64,000 nucleotides of DNA from Alphaproteobacteria bacterium (GCA_016869215.1 VGEP01000009.1:62001-126000), one strand, 5' to 3'; counted from the stretch's first letter, positions 1-8,656 are shown. Notes: a model not told the origin generated them from the letters alone. Made by a program: numbers and translations.

Positions 1-15
1 GCTGAAGAGAATGCG

Positions 16-723
16 TCAGTCCTTCGGCGGCACGAACATGTAGCCGACGCCGCGGACGGTGCGGATCGCCTCCGGGTGCGCGGGATCGGCCTCGATCTTG
101 CGACGCAGCCTGGTGATCCGCAGATCGATGGCGCGATCGAAGGCCTCCATCTCGCGATGGGCTGTGACTTCGAGCAGCCAGTCGCGGGTTAATGGGCGGT
201 TGGGGTTTTCGGCGAAAACCTTGAGCAGGTCGAATTCGCTGGACGTCAGCGTCTCCTCGTCGCCATTGCCCGGATCGACCAGCACGCGTTTCTCCAGGTC
301 CAGCACGCGGCGGCCCATGCGGGTGCGCGGTCCGGCGGACGCCTGCGCGCCGGTGACGCGCCGGAGCACGCTCTTGATCCGCGCGAGCAGTTCGCGCGGT
401 TCGTAGGGCTTGCCGATGTAATCGTCGGCGCCGGTCTCGAGCCCGACCACGCGATCGACGGTGTCGGAGGCCGCCGTCACCATGATGATCCCGACGCGCC
501 CGCTTCGCTCGCGCAGCCAGCGCGCCAGCGCAAAGCCGTCCTCGCCCGGCAAGCCGACGTCGAGCAACACCAGTTCGGGAAGCTCGCGCTCGACGATTCG
601 CCGCAGTGCGCCGCCGCCGTCGGCGCCGCTGACGCGAAAGCTCTGCTTGTCGAGGTAGTCGACGAGCAGTTGGCGCTGCGTCGGCTCGTCTTCGACCACG
701 ACGATGTGCGGCCGCTGGTCCAT
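16..723 (-). CDS. OmpR/PhoB-family response regulator
   Basis: A 235-residue two-component transcription regulator. The N-terminal receiver domain (about 5-120) has the acidic pair ED at 11-12, the phospho-acceptor Asp55 in LLDVGLPG, the switch Thr83 and Lys105 in the IGKPYEP motif. The C-terminal winged-helix DNA-binding domain (about 135-232) carries the usual TSSEFDLL start and ends with the [10 protein letters not shown] wing. Length and domain order are typical of the family. No histidine kinase is visible beside it; the partner may lie left of the window, where the strand continues. The signal sensed cannot be inferred. Confidence 0.93.
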   Translation of the reverse strand: MDQRPHIVVVEDEPTQRQLLVDYLDKQSFRVSGADGGGALRRIVERELPELVLLDVGLPGEDGFALARWLRERSGRVGIIMVTAASDTVDRVVGLETGADDYIGKPYEPRELLARIKSVLRRVTGAQASAGPRTRMGRRVLDLEKRVLVDPGNGDEETLTSSEFDLLKVFAENPNRPLTRDWLLEVTAHREMEAFDRAIDLRITRLRRKIEADPAHPEAIRTVRGVGYMFVPPKD

Positions 724-747
724 GCCCCGATCCGAATTGCCGCAGCG

Positions 748-1236
748 CTACTTCATGGCCTCGGCGCCGGCCTGCGCAACCTGCGCGTTGTTCGACGACC
801 GCATGCCCGACACGCCGATGGCACCGACGATCTTGCCGTCGGCTACGAGCGGCAGGCCGCCGTCCAGCGGTACGATGTCCCGGAGCGCGAGGAAGCGCAG
901 GCCTGCGCCGCCGCCGGAGATCGCCTCGTCGAGCAGCTTGGATGGAATCTTGAAGTAGAGCGCCGAGCGCGCCTTTCCGGTGGACAGCTCGACCGAGGAC
1001 AGTTGCGTGTTGTCCATGCGGTGCAGCATCACCAGATGGCCGCCGCTGTCGATGATCGCGATTGCCATCGGCCAGTTGTTCTTCGCCGCTTCCGCCTCGG
1101 CGGCAGCCATGGCCTTTTTCGCGGCTTCCAGTGTGATTGGGGGGCCATATGGCGGCTGCGTGTTCTGCGATTGTGCGGGCAGCACCGCCAGCAGCGCAAA
1201 AACGCAGGCGCCGGCAAGGGTTCTCAGCATCGTCAT
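748..1236 (-). CDS. GlcG/HbpS-family (DUF336) secreted protein
   Basis: About 162 residues. A signal peptide ([17 protein letters not shown], then cleavage near AQSQ) precedes a GlcG/HbpS fold marked by [15 protein letters not shown], the [17 protein letters not shown] strand-loop, STGKARSAL and the C-terminal GAIGVSGM. Some members of this family bind haem or cobalamin-like ligands or sit in the glycolate locus; nothing here points to a specific ligand. An upstream in-frame start exists at 1272, but the ATG ending at 1236 has GGAGG four bases before it and gives a clean signal peptide, so I prefer it. Confidence 0.82.
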   Translation of the reverse strand: MTMLRTLAGACVFALLAVLPAQSQNTQPPYGPPITLEAAKKAMAAAEAEAAKNNWPMAIAIIDSGGHLVMLHRMDNTQLSSVELSTGKARSALYFKIPSKLLDEAISGGGAGLRFLALRDIVPLDGGLPLVADGKIVGAIGVSGMRSSNNAQVAQAGAEAMK

Positions 1237-1431
1237 GGGGCCTCCACACACAATCCGGTTTGGCCGCAGCATAAGTGCCCTGAGCGATTAGGGAAACAGG
1301 GCCGCTCGCGACGCCGTGAAGCATTCGAGGGTCCCGATGGCTGGAATTTGACGACCCGGACGGTGCCTAATGCGCGCGTTCGGCCTATATTTGCGTCACC
1401 GATCGCAATCAGACCTGCAGGAGAACCGGCC

Positions 1432-2094
1432 ATGTTCCTGTTCAAGAAGTCGCCCGATATGCCGGCCAAGGACCAGGCGCTGCCCGGCCGGCCGCAGGCG
1501 ATCCCGACTGCGCGGAACCATTTCGTCAACCGCAATCCGCTGAAGGGGCCGTACCCGCCGGGGCACGAGACCGCCATTTTCGGCATGGGCTGCTTTTGGG
1601 GCGCGGAGCGCAAGTTCTGGGAGTTGGGCGACGGGATTTTCGTTACCGCCGTCGGCTACGCCGCCGGCGAGACGCCCAATCCAACCTACGAGGAGGTGTG
1701 CTCCGGCCGCACCGGCCATAACGAGGTCGTGCTGGTGGTCTTCGATCCGAAGACGGTGTCCTACGAGGCGCTGCTCAGGACGTTCTGGGAGAATCACGAT
1801 CCGACCCAGGGCATGCGCCAGGGCAACGACGTCGGCACGCAGTACCGCTCCGGCATCTACACAACCTCGCCGGACCAGAAGGCGTCCGCCGAGCGGTCGA
1901 AGACGATGTTCGGGCAGGCGCTGAAGGCCAAGGGCTACAGCGCGATCACGACCGAGATTCTCGACGCGCCGCCGTTCTACTTTGCCGAGGACTATCACCA
2001 GCAGTATCTGGCGAAAAACCCGTTCGGCTACTGCGGGCTCGGCGGCACCGGCGTGTCCTGCCCGATCGGCACCGGGGCGGTGGCCGCCGAGTGA
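1432..2094 (+). CDS. msrA: peptide-methionine (S)-S-oxide reductase MsrA
   Basis: A 220-residue MsrA that reduces the S-epimer of methionine sulfoxide in proteins. The catalytic Cys54 lies in the signature GCFWG; also present are the conserved [18 protein letters not shown] block, [19 protein letters not shown] and the EDYHQQYL motif, with Cys residues near the C-terminus ([12 protein letters not shown]) that could act as resolving cysteines. The reading frame is open far upstream, but the ATG at 1432 follows AGGAGA and starts the homologous region; the upstream extension lies antisense to the neighbouring gene and is rejected. Confidence 0.95.
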   Translation: MFLFKKSPDMPAKDQALPGRPQAIPTARNHFVNRNPLKGPYPPGHETAIFGMGCFWGAERKFWELGDGIFVTAVGYAAGETPNPTYEEVCSGRTGHNEVVLVVFDPKTVSYEALLRTFWENHDPTQGMRQGNDVGTQYRSGIYTTSPDQKASAERSKTMFGQALKAKGYSAITTEILDAPPFYFAEDYHQQYLAKNPFGYCGLGGTGVSCPIGTGAVAAE

Positions 2095-2119
2095 GCCGCT
2101 GGCCTATCGGAGACAGGCG

Positions 2120-2145
2120 AAGGGCTGCGTTCGCGGCCCTTTTCG
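2120..2145 (+). terminator. Rho-independent terminator after msrA
   Basis: AAGGGC (2120-2125) and GCCCTT (2136-2141) form the base of a hairpin whose inner GCG/CGC pairs close a TTC-type loop. It is followed by TTTCGTTT, 26 bases downstream of the msrA stop. Confidence 0.6.
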
Positions 2146-2241
2146 TTTGCCGGGACCGCGACTGCGCGTATGCCTAAGCCTTCATTAACCATACCTGGGC
2201 GTTAATCCGGCTTAACCTTTGCTTTGCGGGCCCGGATTCGC

Positions 2242-2919
2242 ATGCGGCTGCGCCGCCTTCTCGTGCTTTGCCTCGCCGCTCTCGCGCTCACGGCCTGCGC
2301 GCGGGAGGCGCCGCGCTACGCCATGGCCCCGCAGGCACAGCCGCGCTCCGACCTCGACATGATGATGTATGGCGCGCCCGCCGCAGCCTCCCGCACCGTG
2401 CGTCACGCCCAGCGCGCGGTGCCGGTGCAAAGCGGCCCCGCTCCCATCGTCGAAGACGCCGGCACCTATACGCTCGACTCAGGCGACAAGCTCCGCATCG
2501 TCGTGTTCGGCCAGGACGCGCTCAGCAACACCTATGCGGTGAGCGCGGCGGGCCAGGTGACCATGCCGCTGATCGGGGCGGTCAATGCGCGAGGCATGAC
2601 CACGCAGCAACTGTCGCAGTCCATCGCAGGGCGATTGAAACAAAGCTTCATCCGCGATCCGAGCGTGGCCGTTGAAGTGGAAACCTACCGGCCGTTCTTC
2701 GTGCTCGGCGAGGTGACCTATCCCGGCCAGTATCCTTACGTGCCCGGCATGACGGTGCAGAACGCCGTCGCCATCGCCGGCGGCTTCACCCCGCGGGCCA
2801 GCAAGAGCCGCGTCACGCTGACCCGCACCTACAACGGCGTGCCCGCGCGCTACGCCCTGCCGATGCATTATCCGGTGCGGCCCGGCGATACGCTCACCGT
2901 CGGGGAACGGTGGTTCTGA
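2242..2919 (+). CDS. polysaccharide biosynthesis/export lipoprotein (Wza-like)
   Basis: About 225 residues. A lipoprotein signal peptide ends in the lipobox LTAC (MRLRRLLVLCLAALALTAC). The Poly_export domain follows (about 75-150: TYTLDSGDKLRIVVFGQD...SAAGQVTMPLIG), then an SLBB-like segment (FFVLGEVTYPGQYPY...AVAIAGGFTPRA). It resembles the short outer-membrane exporters of rhizobia rather than full-length Wza. A TTG start at 2224 is possible; the ATG at 2242 gives a better signal peptide. No glycosyltransferase or Wzc partner is adjacent, so it appears to be an orphan exporter gene. Confidence 0.85.
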   Translation: MRLRRLLVLCLAALALTACAREAPRYAMAPQAQPRSDLDMMMYGAPAAASRTVRHAQRAVPVQSGPAPIVEDAGTYTLDSGDKLRIVVFGQDALSNTYAVSAAGQVTMPLIGAVNARGMTTQQLSQSIAGRLKQSFIRDPSVAVEVETYRPFFVLGEVTYPGQYPYVPGMTVQNAVAIAGGFTPRASKSRVTLTRTYNGVPARYALPMHYPVRPGDTLTVGERWF

Positions 2920-2938
2920 GTATGGAGCGCGTGCGCGC

Positions 2939-3613
2939 TCACTTCCCGGACAGGGCCGCTAAGAAAAGCGGCACGCCCACCATCCCCATGAGAAGCAGGA
3001 CCATCGCCGCGAGTGCGAACTGGAGTTCTGGCGATTTTTTCGCCGCACCGCGAACGCCCACAACGATGACCGGCACCACGAAGATCAGGAACATGATCGT
3101 GCCGTAGAACGCCGGAATGATCTCAAAGCCGTCGCCTGTCCGTCTCACCGTATGCTTGATCGCCGGGATGAAGGCGAAGAACCAGAACATCGTCGCGAAG
3201 CCCGCGGCAAGCAGCAGCACGAAGCGCGGCATGACGTCGTCCCAGGTCGGCGCCGGCGCGCTCTCCTGTTTCGGCGGGCCTGAGTTCCACAACTTGGCGC
3301 AGCCCAGCACGAGCGCAGCGAGCAGGATCGCCAGCCAGAAAATCGGGCCGGTGGCCTTGGCGCCAAGCGCGAACGGGGCATAGGCGTAAATCGGCAGGGC
3401 AATCCCGGCGAGGATCGCGGCCCGGTCGTTGCGCCAGTTGCAGATGACAAGAACCAGCGCCGGCAGCGTCAGGCCGGCAAAAGCCACCGTGAGAACGAGC
3501 GCCGTGACGCCGCCGCTTCTGCCGGCGAAGGCTTCGGCAGCGGCAGCACCGGCGAACGGCGCCCAGACAGTGGCTTCAATCGCCGCAATGGCCGCAGCGA
3601 TCGACCGCAGCAT
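2939..3613 (-). CDS. hypothetical multi-pass membrane protein
   Basis: 224 residues with about five or six hydrophobic segments (near 1-30, 38-60, 68-82, 90-105, 130-152, 165-190 and 200-222). The middle loop, about residues 110-130, is Pro/Glu-rich. I do not recognise a family and see no catalytic motif. It faces the polysaccharide-export gene tail to tail, with 19 bases between the stops. Confidence 0.6.
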   Translation of the reverse strand: MLRSIAAAIAAIEATVWAPFAGAAAAEAFAGRSGGVTALVLTVAFAGLTLPALVLVICNWRNDRAAILAGIALPIYAYAPFALGAKATGPIFWLAILLAALVLGCAKLWNSGPPKQESAPAPTWDDVMPRFVLLLAAGFATMFWFFAFIPAIKHTVRRTGDGFEIIPAFYGTIMFLIFVVPVIVVGVRGAAKKSPELQFALAAMVLLLMGMVGVPLFLAALSGK

Positions 3614-3738
3614 TGATCACCCCCGGGGCGAACGTTACGCCCGTGCGCAGGGATACGGAAGTGCATCCGCAACGCAAACGGCCGCGCGATGTCGCCACCG
3701 CGCGGCCGAAGAATCGGAAGCCAGAACGGCGCGAGCCG

Positions 3739-4440
3739 TTACTTCATGTGCTTTGCCAGGAACGCCGTGGTGCGCGACCATGCCAGGTCGCGGCTCGGCG
3801 CATGGAAGCTGCCGCGCTCGTCGCAATGGAAGCCGTGGCCGCCCTCCGGATAGACGTAGATCTCGCTATCGCCGCCGCGCTTCTGCTTGATGGTCTCGAC
3901 GTCGGTCATCGGGATGCTGGCGTCCTTCTCGCCGAAGTGCAGCTGCACCGGGCACCTCGGCTTCTCGTCGGCGAAGGCTGCGATGCGGCCGCCGTAATAG
4001 CCGACCGCCGCGCTCAGGCCGGACAGGCGCGTCGCGGCCAGGAACGCGATCGTGCCGCCCATGCAGAAGCCGATGATGCCGACCGGGCCGACGCCCTTGA
4101 GGTCTTTGATCGCCGCGTCGGTGTCGCGCATCATCGCGTCCCAGTCGGGCTTGGCGACGAAGGTGCGCGACTTCTCGATCTCGGGCGGCGTGTAGCCCGA
4201 CTGGTAGTCCTTCTGCGTGCGGTCGAACAGCGCTGGCGCCACTGCGACATAGCCCTCGCTCGCGAATTTGTCGCACACCGCGCGGATGTGCTGGTTGACG
4301 CCGAAAATCTCCTGAATGACGACCATGCCGCCCTTCGGCTTTCCGGCAGGATCGGCGCGATAGGCGCCGAGCTGATGGCTGTCGGACGCGGTGAGCGTGA
4401 AGTGTTTACCCAAGTGAACCTCCCGATATTCGAACTGCAT
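3739..4440 (-). CDS. dienelactone hydrolase family protein
   Basis: A 233-residue alpha/beta hydrolase of the dienelactone hydrolase family. The characteristic Cys-Asp-His triad is visible: Cys126 in GFCMGG, Asp173 in GEKDASIP and His202 in GGHGFHC. Glu44 in QEIFG matches the residue that holds the Cys in dienelactone hydrolases. The class hydrolyses 4-carboxymethylenebutenolide in chlorocatechol pathways, but many members act on other esters. With no modified ortho-cleavage genes nearby, the substrate is unknown. The start at 4440 gives the usual short beta-strand lead-in. Confidence 0.9.
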   Translation of the reverse strand: MQFEYREVHLGKHFTLTASDSHQLGAYRADPAGKPKGGMVVIQEIFGVNQHIRAVCDKFASEGYVAVAPALFDRTQKDYQSGYTPPEIEKSRTFVAKPDWDAMMRDTDAAIKDLKGVGPVGIIGFCMGGTIAFLAATRLSGLSAAVGYYGGRIAAFADEKPRCPVQLHFGEKDASIPMTDVETIKQKRGGDSEIYVYPEGGHGFHCDERGSFHAPSRDLAWSRTTAFLAKHMK

Positions 4441-4627
4441 TGAACCATTCGGTACCGGCTTGCGACGTGGCTCGCCGCAGGCTGGCTGAACGTCTGTTTA
4501 TCATTGTTTTCTCGAAATTAAACCGCGTTCCACAGAGCCGCCGTGGTGAACCTTTGTGACACGCGGCGACACGAATGCCCCGGATAGGCGATCAAACGGT
4601 CCCGCAGGGATCACCAAGGAGAGTTCG

Positions 4628-5251
4628 ATGTTCCGCAAGTCTACCCTTATGGCCATCGCCGCGTCCGCCGCGCTCGGTGTCGCCATGTTCACGTCCGTAT
4701 CGGTGCAAGCCAACCCCGGCAAGGTCAACATGGGCAACTTCCATCTCAACAAGCCCAACCTCAACGTCGGCAAGATCAACGTTCAAAAGAAGTCGACCGT
4801 TGACTTGAGCAACCTCAACCTCAACAAGCCGAACCTCAACATTCCCATCGGCGTCAAGAAGAAGCCGTCGGTGGACCTGAGCAACCTTCACTTCAACAAG
4901 CCGAACCTCAACATTCCCATCAACATCAAGAAGCCGGGCAAGCCGATCAAGCCGAACTGGCCGGTCGCGAAGCCGAAGTGGCCGAAGCCCGGCATCCACG
5001 TCGTCCACGTTGGCCACCCCGTGGTCTATGCCGCGCCCGCCGTGTACGCGGTGGCGCGCCCCGCGGTGGCCGGCCCGTGCACCTGCCTGAGCAAGGAATA
5101 CACGCAGGAAGGCGCGGTGCTGTTCAAGGATCGCTGCACCAACGAGATGGCGATGAACCCGCCAGCTCAGCCGCAGCAGGTCGGGATGGTCGAGCAGCCG
5201 TCGCAGACCGCGTATGTGCAGCAGCCGCAGGCCCAGGCCGCGCAGCAGTAA
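4628..5251 (+). CDS. secreted repeat protein, upstream duplicate
   Basis: 207 residues: a signal peptide (MFRKSTLMAIAASAALGVAM..., cleaved near VQA), then a low-complexity region with repeated blocks of the type LNLNKPNLNIPI and VDLSNLNLNKP (about 32-105), a Lys/Pro/Trp-rich linker (KPKWPKPG), and a conserved C-terminal module with CTCLSKEYTQEGAVLFKDRC followed by a Gln-rich tail. The start at 4628 follows AAGGAGAG. The gene at 5787 is a close paralogue: leader, signal peptide and C-terminal module match almost base for base, while the Asn/Leu repeats occur only here. Similar secreted proteins are common hypothetical proteins in Bradyrhizobium relatives; no function is known to me. The three Cys of the module suggest a disulfide or metal site. 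Confidence 0.8.
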   Translation: MFRKSTLMAIAASAALGVAMFTSVSVQANPGKVNMGNFHLNKPNLNVGKINVQKKSTVDLSNLNLNKPNLNIPIGVKKKPSVDLSNLHFNKPNLNIPINIKKPGKPIKPNWPVAKPKWPKPGIHVVHVGHPVVYAAPAVYAVARPAVAGPCTCLSKEYTQEGAVLFKDRCTNEMAMNPPAQPQQVGMVEQPSQTAYVQQPQAQAAQQ

Positions 5252-5272
5252 GCGTCGCGTGACGTCAGAGAG

Positions 5273-5292
5273 CCCCGGCGTTCGCGCCGGGG
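5273..5292 (+). terminator. hairpin terminator after the first duplicate
   Basis: CCCCGGCG (5273-5280), loop TTCG, CGCCGGGG (5285-5292), then TTCTTATTCTTT. The identical hairpin occurs at 6285-6304 after the second copy, so it belongs to the duplicated unit. It could act on both strands because a cupin 3' end faces it in each copy. Confidence 0.75.
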
Positions 5293-5295
5293 TTC

Positions 5296-5403
5296 TTATT
5301 CTTTGTAGTGCACCGCGAGCCAGACCGTCGGTTCGGTTGCGTCGGTCCATTCGACGCGATGGCGCACATGTGCGGGGATCGCGAGACGGTCGCCGTGGCT
5401 CAG
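5296..5403 (-). pseudogene. truncated cupin 3' fragment (duplication scar)
   Basis: Read on the minus strand, this stretch is 36 codons ending in a TAA stop (5296-5298). It matches the C-terminus of the intact cupin at 6308-6640: the 20 residues from HRVEWTDATEPT onward to the stop are identical, and 29 of 35 residues agree overall. Homology stops abruptly near 5401, with no start codon or N-terminal part. It is therefore a broken copy left when a block made of the secreted-protein gene plus the end of its convergent cupin neighbour was duplicated. Confidence 0.82.
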
Positions 5404-5786
5404 ACCGAGGCGCAATCGTCGCAGGTGAGCTACGCGCCCGCACTGCAGACCGTGCAGGCTCCGCAGAACACGATGCAGCAGAACGCAGCGTCATTACAAA
5501 TGACATGCGAATGGTCGAGCGGACCCCGGCTTATAGTCAGGCCCCTTGCTTTTTGTGTGCACCGAAACCGGATCAGCGGCGACGCGCGCAGACGGCGCGA
5601 TCGGGGGCCGTCGGCCGGACGCTGCGGAGTCGCCGGTCCGGAATCCTGAACATCCATTTATCGTTATTTTTTCGAGCGTTAGAGCGCCGGCCGCGGCCAA
5701 GGACATTGAACCTTTGCGGACGGCGGCCACACCAATGGCCCGGATAGGCGATCTAAAGGTCCCACAGGGATCACGAGGAGAGTTCG
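5404..5786. other. intergenic duplication junction and leader of second copy
   Basis: This stretch has no convincing gene. From 5404 to about 5510 it is CAG/GCA-rich; read on the plus strand it gives a Gln/Ala-rich stretch (QTVQAPQNTMQQNAA) reminiscent of the Gln-rich tail of the secreted paralogues, perhaps a decayed third remnant. From about 5655 to 5786 it matches the leader of the first copy (about 4495-4627): shared blocks include ATTGAACCTTTG-like and GGATAGGCGATC sequences and the GGAGAGTTCGATGTTCC start region. Confidence 0.5.
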
Positions 5787-6263
5787 ATGTTCCACAAGAC
5801 CGCCCTGATGGCCATCGCCGCGACCGCCGCGCTCGGTGTTGCCATGTTGACTTCCATCACGGCGCACGCCGGCCCGGGTCCTGGTAAGGTCCAAATCCTG
5901 AAACCCGGCATCGTCGGCCAGCTCAAGCCGATCGGCGTGAAGCCGATCAAGCCGATCAAGCCGAAGTGGCCCCCGATCGTCGTGAAGCCGAAGTGGCCGA
6001 AGCCGATCCACGTCGTTCACGTTCACCGCCGCGTCATCTACGCCGCGCCCGCCGTCTACGCGGTGGCGCGCCCCGCGGTGGCCGGCCCGTGCACCTGCCT
6101 GAGCAAGGAGTACACCCAGGAGGGCGCGGTGCTGTTCAAGGATCGCTGCACCAACGAGATGGCGATGAACCCGCCGGCTCAGCCGCAGCAGGTCGGGATG
6201 GTCGAGCAGCAGTCGCAGACCGCGTACGTGCAGCAGCCGCAGGCTCAGGCCGCGCAGCAGTAA
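5787..6263 (+). CDS. secreted protein, downstream duplicate
   Basis: A 158-residue paralogue of the gene at 4628-5251. It has a near-identical signal peptide (MFHKTALMAIAATAALGVAM), a short Lys/Pro-rich middle (GVKPIKPIKPKWPP) in place of the Asn/Leu repeats, and the same C-terminal module CTCLSKEYTQEGAVLFKDRC with the Gln-rich tail ending QAQAAQQ. Start chosen at the ATG after GAGGAGAG. The third positions of the C-terminal module are almost unchanged between copies, which points to recent duplication or gene conversion. Role unknown; predicted to be exported. Confidence 0.8.
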   Translation: MFHKTALMAIAATAALGVAMLTSITAHAGPGPGKVQILKPGIVGQLKPIGVKPIKPIKPKWPPIVVKPKWPKPIHVVHVHRRVIYAAPAVYAVARPAVAGPCTCLSKEYTQEGAVLFKDRCTNEMAMNPPAQPQQVGMVEQQSQTAYVQQPQAQAAQQ

Positions 6264-6284
6264 GCGTCGCTTGACGTCAGAGAG

Positions 6285-6304
6285 CCCCGGCGTTCGCGCC
6301 GGGG
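6285..6304 (+). terminator. hairpin terminator after the second duplicate
   Basis: CCCCGGCG, loop TTCG, CGCCGGGG, then TTCTCATTCTTT. It sits between convergent stop codons (6263 and 6308) and probably serves both genes. Confidence 0.75.
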
Positions 6305-6307
6305 TTC

Positions 6308-6640
6308 TCATTCTTTGTAGTGCACCGCGAGCCAGACCGTCGGCTCGGTTGCGTCGGTCCATTCGACGCGGTGCTTGGCGTGCGCCGGGATGTGCAGATG
6401 GTCGCCACGCCGCAGAACGTGCGGCGACGCTTCGCCTTCGAACAGGACAGCGGCCGAGCCCGACAGAACGAGCACCCATTCGGCCTGCGGCTGGTCGTAC
6501 CAGAAGCCCGGCGGGCTTGCGTGGCCTCGCGAGACGATGCGCTCGACGCGAACGTTCGGCACGTCGACGAGAGTGGTGAACAGCTCCTCGGGCAATTGCT
6601 CCGGAATTCCGCCGAAGATATTGCCGATCGCCTTGCTCAT
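6308..6640 (-). CDS. cupin domain-containing protein
   Basis: A 110-residue single-domain cupin. The barrel motifs are SPPGFWYDQPQAEWVLVLSG (motif 1 region, with Gln/Glu in place of the usual His pair) and GDHLHIPAHAKHRVEWTD (motif 2). Proteins of this size are often small sensors, isomerases or of unknown function; the partial loss of motif 1 histidines makes metal binding uncertain. Its last 35 codons are duplicated, with changes, at 5296-5403. Convergent with the secreted-protein gene. Confidence 0.85.
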   Translation of the reverse strand: MSKAIGNIFGGIPEQLPEELFTTLVDVPNVRVERIVSRGHASPPGFWYDQPQAEWVLVLSGSAAVLFEGEASPHVLRRGDHLHIPAHAKHRVEWTDATEPTVWLAVHYKE

Positions 6641-6675
6641 GCCCGCGCGTCTCCGTTCACGGCTTCGGCATTGTC

Positions 6676-6730
6676 TTTGACGCGGTTACTTCATGCGAAC
6701 CGGCATTCAATTCGCTCGAAAACGCTATAG
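6676..6730. repeat. dispersed intergenic repeat, copy 1
   Basis: TTTGACGCGGTTACTTCATG..., then GCGAACCGG and TTCGCTCGAAAACGCTATAG. It matches, with a few substitutions, the element at 61506-61561 in the same orientation. I recall this sequence class as very abundant between genes in Bradyrhizobium-like genomes. The CTATAG end supplies the last Leu codon and the TAG stop of the monooxygenase gene on the minus strand. Confidence 0.75.
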
Positions 6731-7732
6731 CCCGAACGCCTCCGCCAGCAGTTCGTAGCAGTGCTTGCGCGCCTCGTGGTCGTAGATCATCGAAGTCACC
6801 ATCACCTCGTCGGCCTGCGTCGCCTCGATCAGCGGCGCCATGTGCGCCATCACTCTGTCCTTGCCGCCGACCACCAGCCGCGCACGGTTGCGCGCGACCC
6901 AGGCGCGGTCGGTAGCCGTGTACTCGTGCGCCGCCGCCTCTTCCGGGCTCGGGATCGGCTGGAACACGCCCTGCCGCCGCCGCGCGAAATTGAGGTCGAC
7001 CGAACTGGCCAACCGCTCGGCTTCGTCGTCGGTGTCGGCGCAGACGACGTGCAGCGCCAGGATCGCGAGCGGCGTCGGCCGCTGCGGCGACGGCCGGAAC
7101 TGGGCGCGATACATCGTCATCGGCGCAACCGGATCGAAATCGGAGAAGTGATGTGCGAACGAAAAGCCCGCGCCGACATGGGCCGCGAGCTGCGCGCTGT
7201 AGTCGCTCGAACCGAGCAGGTAGATCGGCGGCAGCGCCACGTCCTGCGGCATCGCCTGCACCTTCCGGAACGGATGGCTTTCGGGAAAGCCGCGCTGTTC
7301 GAACAGCAGCAGCTCCTGGAAGCGTTCGAGGAAATCGTCGCTTGCCGGATCGTCCTGGCGCCGCCGCAGGGCGTACGACGTTACCGGGTCGGTGCCGGGT
7401 GCGCGGCCTAGTCCGAGATCGATACGGCCGGGGAACAGGCCCTCCAGCACCTTGTAGCGTTCCGCGACCTGCAGCGGAGCGTGATTGGGCAGCATCACGC
7501 CGCCGGAGCCGACGCGCATGCGCTCCGTCACGGCGGCGATCTGGCCGATCATGATGTCGGGCGCCGAGCTTGCGATGTTGGGCAGGTTGTGATGCTCGGC
7601 CACCCAGTAGCGCGCGAAGCCGAGGCGGTCGGCGAGCCTGGCAAGATCGAGGCTGTTGCGCAGCGCCTGCGCTCCGGAGATTCCGGTGGTCACGGGCGAC
7701 AGATCGAGGACGGACAGGGGACGCATGCGCAC
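6725..7732 (-). CDS. LLM-class (luciferase-like) flavin-dependent oxidoreductase
   Basis: 335 residues, the size of single-component bacterial-luciferase-like monooxygenases of the YhbW/LuxA-like group. Recognisable blocks are [12 protein letters not shown] at the start, the RYWVAEHHN motif, the [16 protein letters not shown] strand-loop, [31 protein letters not shown] and the final [14 protein letters not shown]. These place FMN/F420-type flavin at the barrel mouth; substrate unknown. The last codon and stop come from the dispersed repeat, so the C-terminus may have been redefined by that insertion. Confidence 0.9.
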   Translation of the reverse strand: MRMRPLSVLDLSPVTTGISGAQALRNSLDLARLADRLGFARYWVAEHHNLPNIASSAPDIMIGQIAAVTERMRVGSGGVMLPNHAPLQVAERYKVLEGLFPGRIDLGLGRAPGTDPVTSYALRRRQDDPASDDFLERFQELLLFEQRGFPESHPFRKVQAMPQDVALPPIYLLGSSDYSAQLAAHVGAGFSFAHHFSDFDPVAPMTMYRAQFRPSPQRPTPLAILALHVVCADTDDEAERLASSVDLNFARRRQGVFQPIPSPEEAAAHEYTATDRAWVARNRARLVVGGKDRVMAHMAPLIEATQADEVMVTSMIYDHEARKHCYELLAEAFGL

Positions 7733-7792
7733 AGTTAGAGCATGTCCGCGCGATTTGGGAACAGGTCTTCCGGGCGCGGAGCGCCGCGGCGG

Positions 7793-8656
7793 TCAGTTGG
7801 AGAACGGAAAGCCGAACGGATCCTGCGCCGCCCGCTGCACGGGGCGGGCGCGCTTCTTCTTTGGCGCCGGCTCGGCCACCCGCGGTCTTGGCGTGGGCAC
7901 GGTAGCTGCCACGGGCTGCTGATTGTCGTTCGCGACGGCGGAACCGTCGGTCGCGGGCGCGGCCTCCGGCGTTGCGGCTGCGGGAACCGGCGCCGGATCG
8001 GACGCAGCCGCGGCGTCTGGTGCGGCAGGAACGGCCGGGGGCTGCGTCACGCTGCCGGTGACGATGGCCGGCGCGGCCTCGGCTGCCGCTGGCTCGCCAT
8101 CGGCGGCCGGCTTGGGCTTGGTAGCGGGAACCGCGGGCGGCGCTGCGGGCTCGGTCGCCGTCGCGGGCACGACGTCGGACTCGAGCGCGCCGGCGGTCGG
8201 CGGTTCCGCCGCGGAATCGTCGAGTCGGTCAGGTTGCGCCTCTGGCTCCGGCGGTGGGTCGTCCGGCGTGGCGCGGGTTGTCACGTCGGGATCGATGGCG
8301 GCCACCGCCGGTGGCGGGGCCTGCTGCTCCGCGAGTGGCAGCGGGTGGGGCAGGGCGGCGTCGATGCTGCCTGGGCTCTGCGAGTCGATGCCGGCTGCGG
8401 GCGGTGTCAGGCTGACCGGCAGCGGGGCGAGTGCGCTGTTGCCGCCCACGAACCGCAGATCGTACACGATGGGCGACGCCAGACGTAGTCCCGGCGGCTC
8501 GGCGAGCGCGCCGGCGGGCAGCGCTGCCGCGTGCGCGGAGGCGATCGGCATCGACGCATGGACGTGATGCAGGGTCGCGGCCAGCCGCAAGCCCGCAAAC
8601 ACCACCACAAAACCGCACAGGAACGCCGCAACGATAAGCCGGAAACTCGGAAGCAT
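7793..8656 (-). CDS. Pro/Ala-rich single-pass membrane protein
   Basis: 287 residues. One N-terminal transmembrane segment (about 3-27, MLPSFRLIVAAFLCGFVVVF) leads into a long periplasmic, low-complexity Pro/Ala/Glu-rich region and a short basic C-terminus (KKKRARPVQ...FGFPF). I do not recognise a domain; the layout resembles linker-type cell-envelope proteins. The ATG at 8656 follows GAGGTGAG at good spacing; a frame extension to 8941 overlaps the divergent gene and is rejected. Composition alone could make this a fast-evolving protein. Confidence 0.65.
   Translation of the reverse strand: MLPSFRLIVAAFLCGFVVVFAGLRLAATLHHVHASMPIASAHAAALPAGALAEPPGLRLASPIVYDLRFVGGNSALAPLPVSLTPPAAGIDSQSPGSIDAALPHPLPLAEQQAPPPAVAAIDPDVTTRATPDDPPPEPEAQPDRLDDSAAEPPTAGALESDVVPATATEPAAPPAVPATKPKPAADGEPAAAEAAPAIVTGSVTQPPAVPAAPDAAAASDPAPVPAAATPEAAPATDGSAVANDNQQPVAATVPTPRPRVAEPAPKKKRARPVQRAAQDPFGFPFSN

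Noticed and set aside
670-1431. N-terminal extension of MsrA by 254 residues
   Set aside because: It is antisense to the GlcG-like gene; MsrA proper starts at 1432 after AGGAGA.
4720-4945. pentapeptide or ice-binding repeats in the Asn/Leu-rich region
   Set aside because: Period is about 28-30 residues with few copies; no regular five-residue (A/D/N)LxxA pattern.
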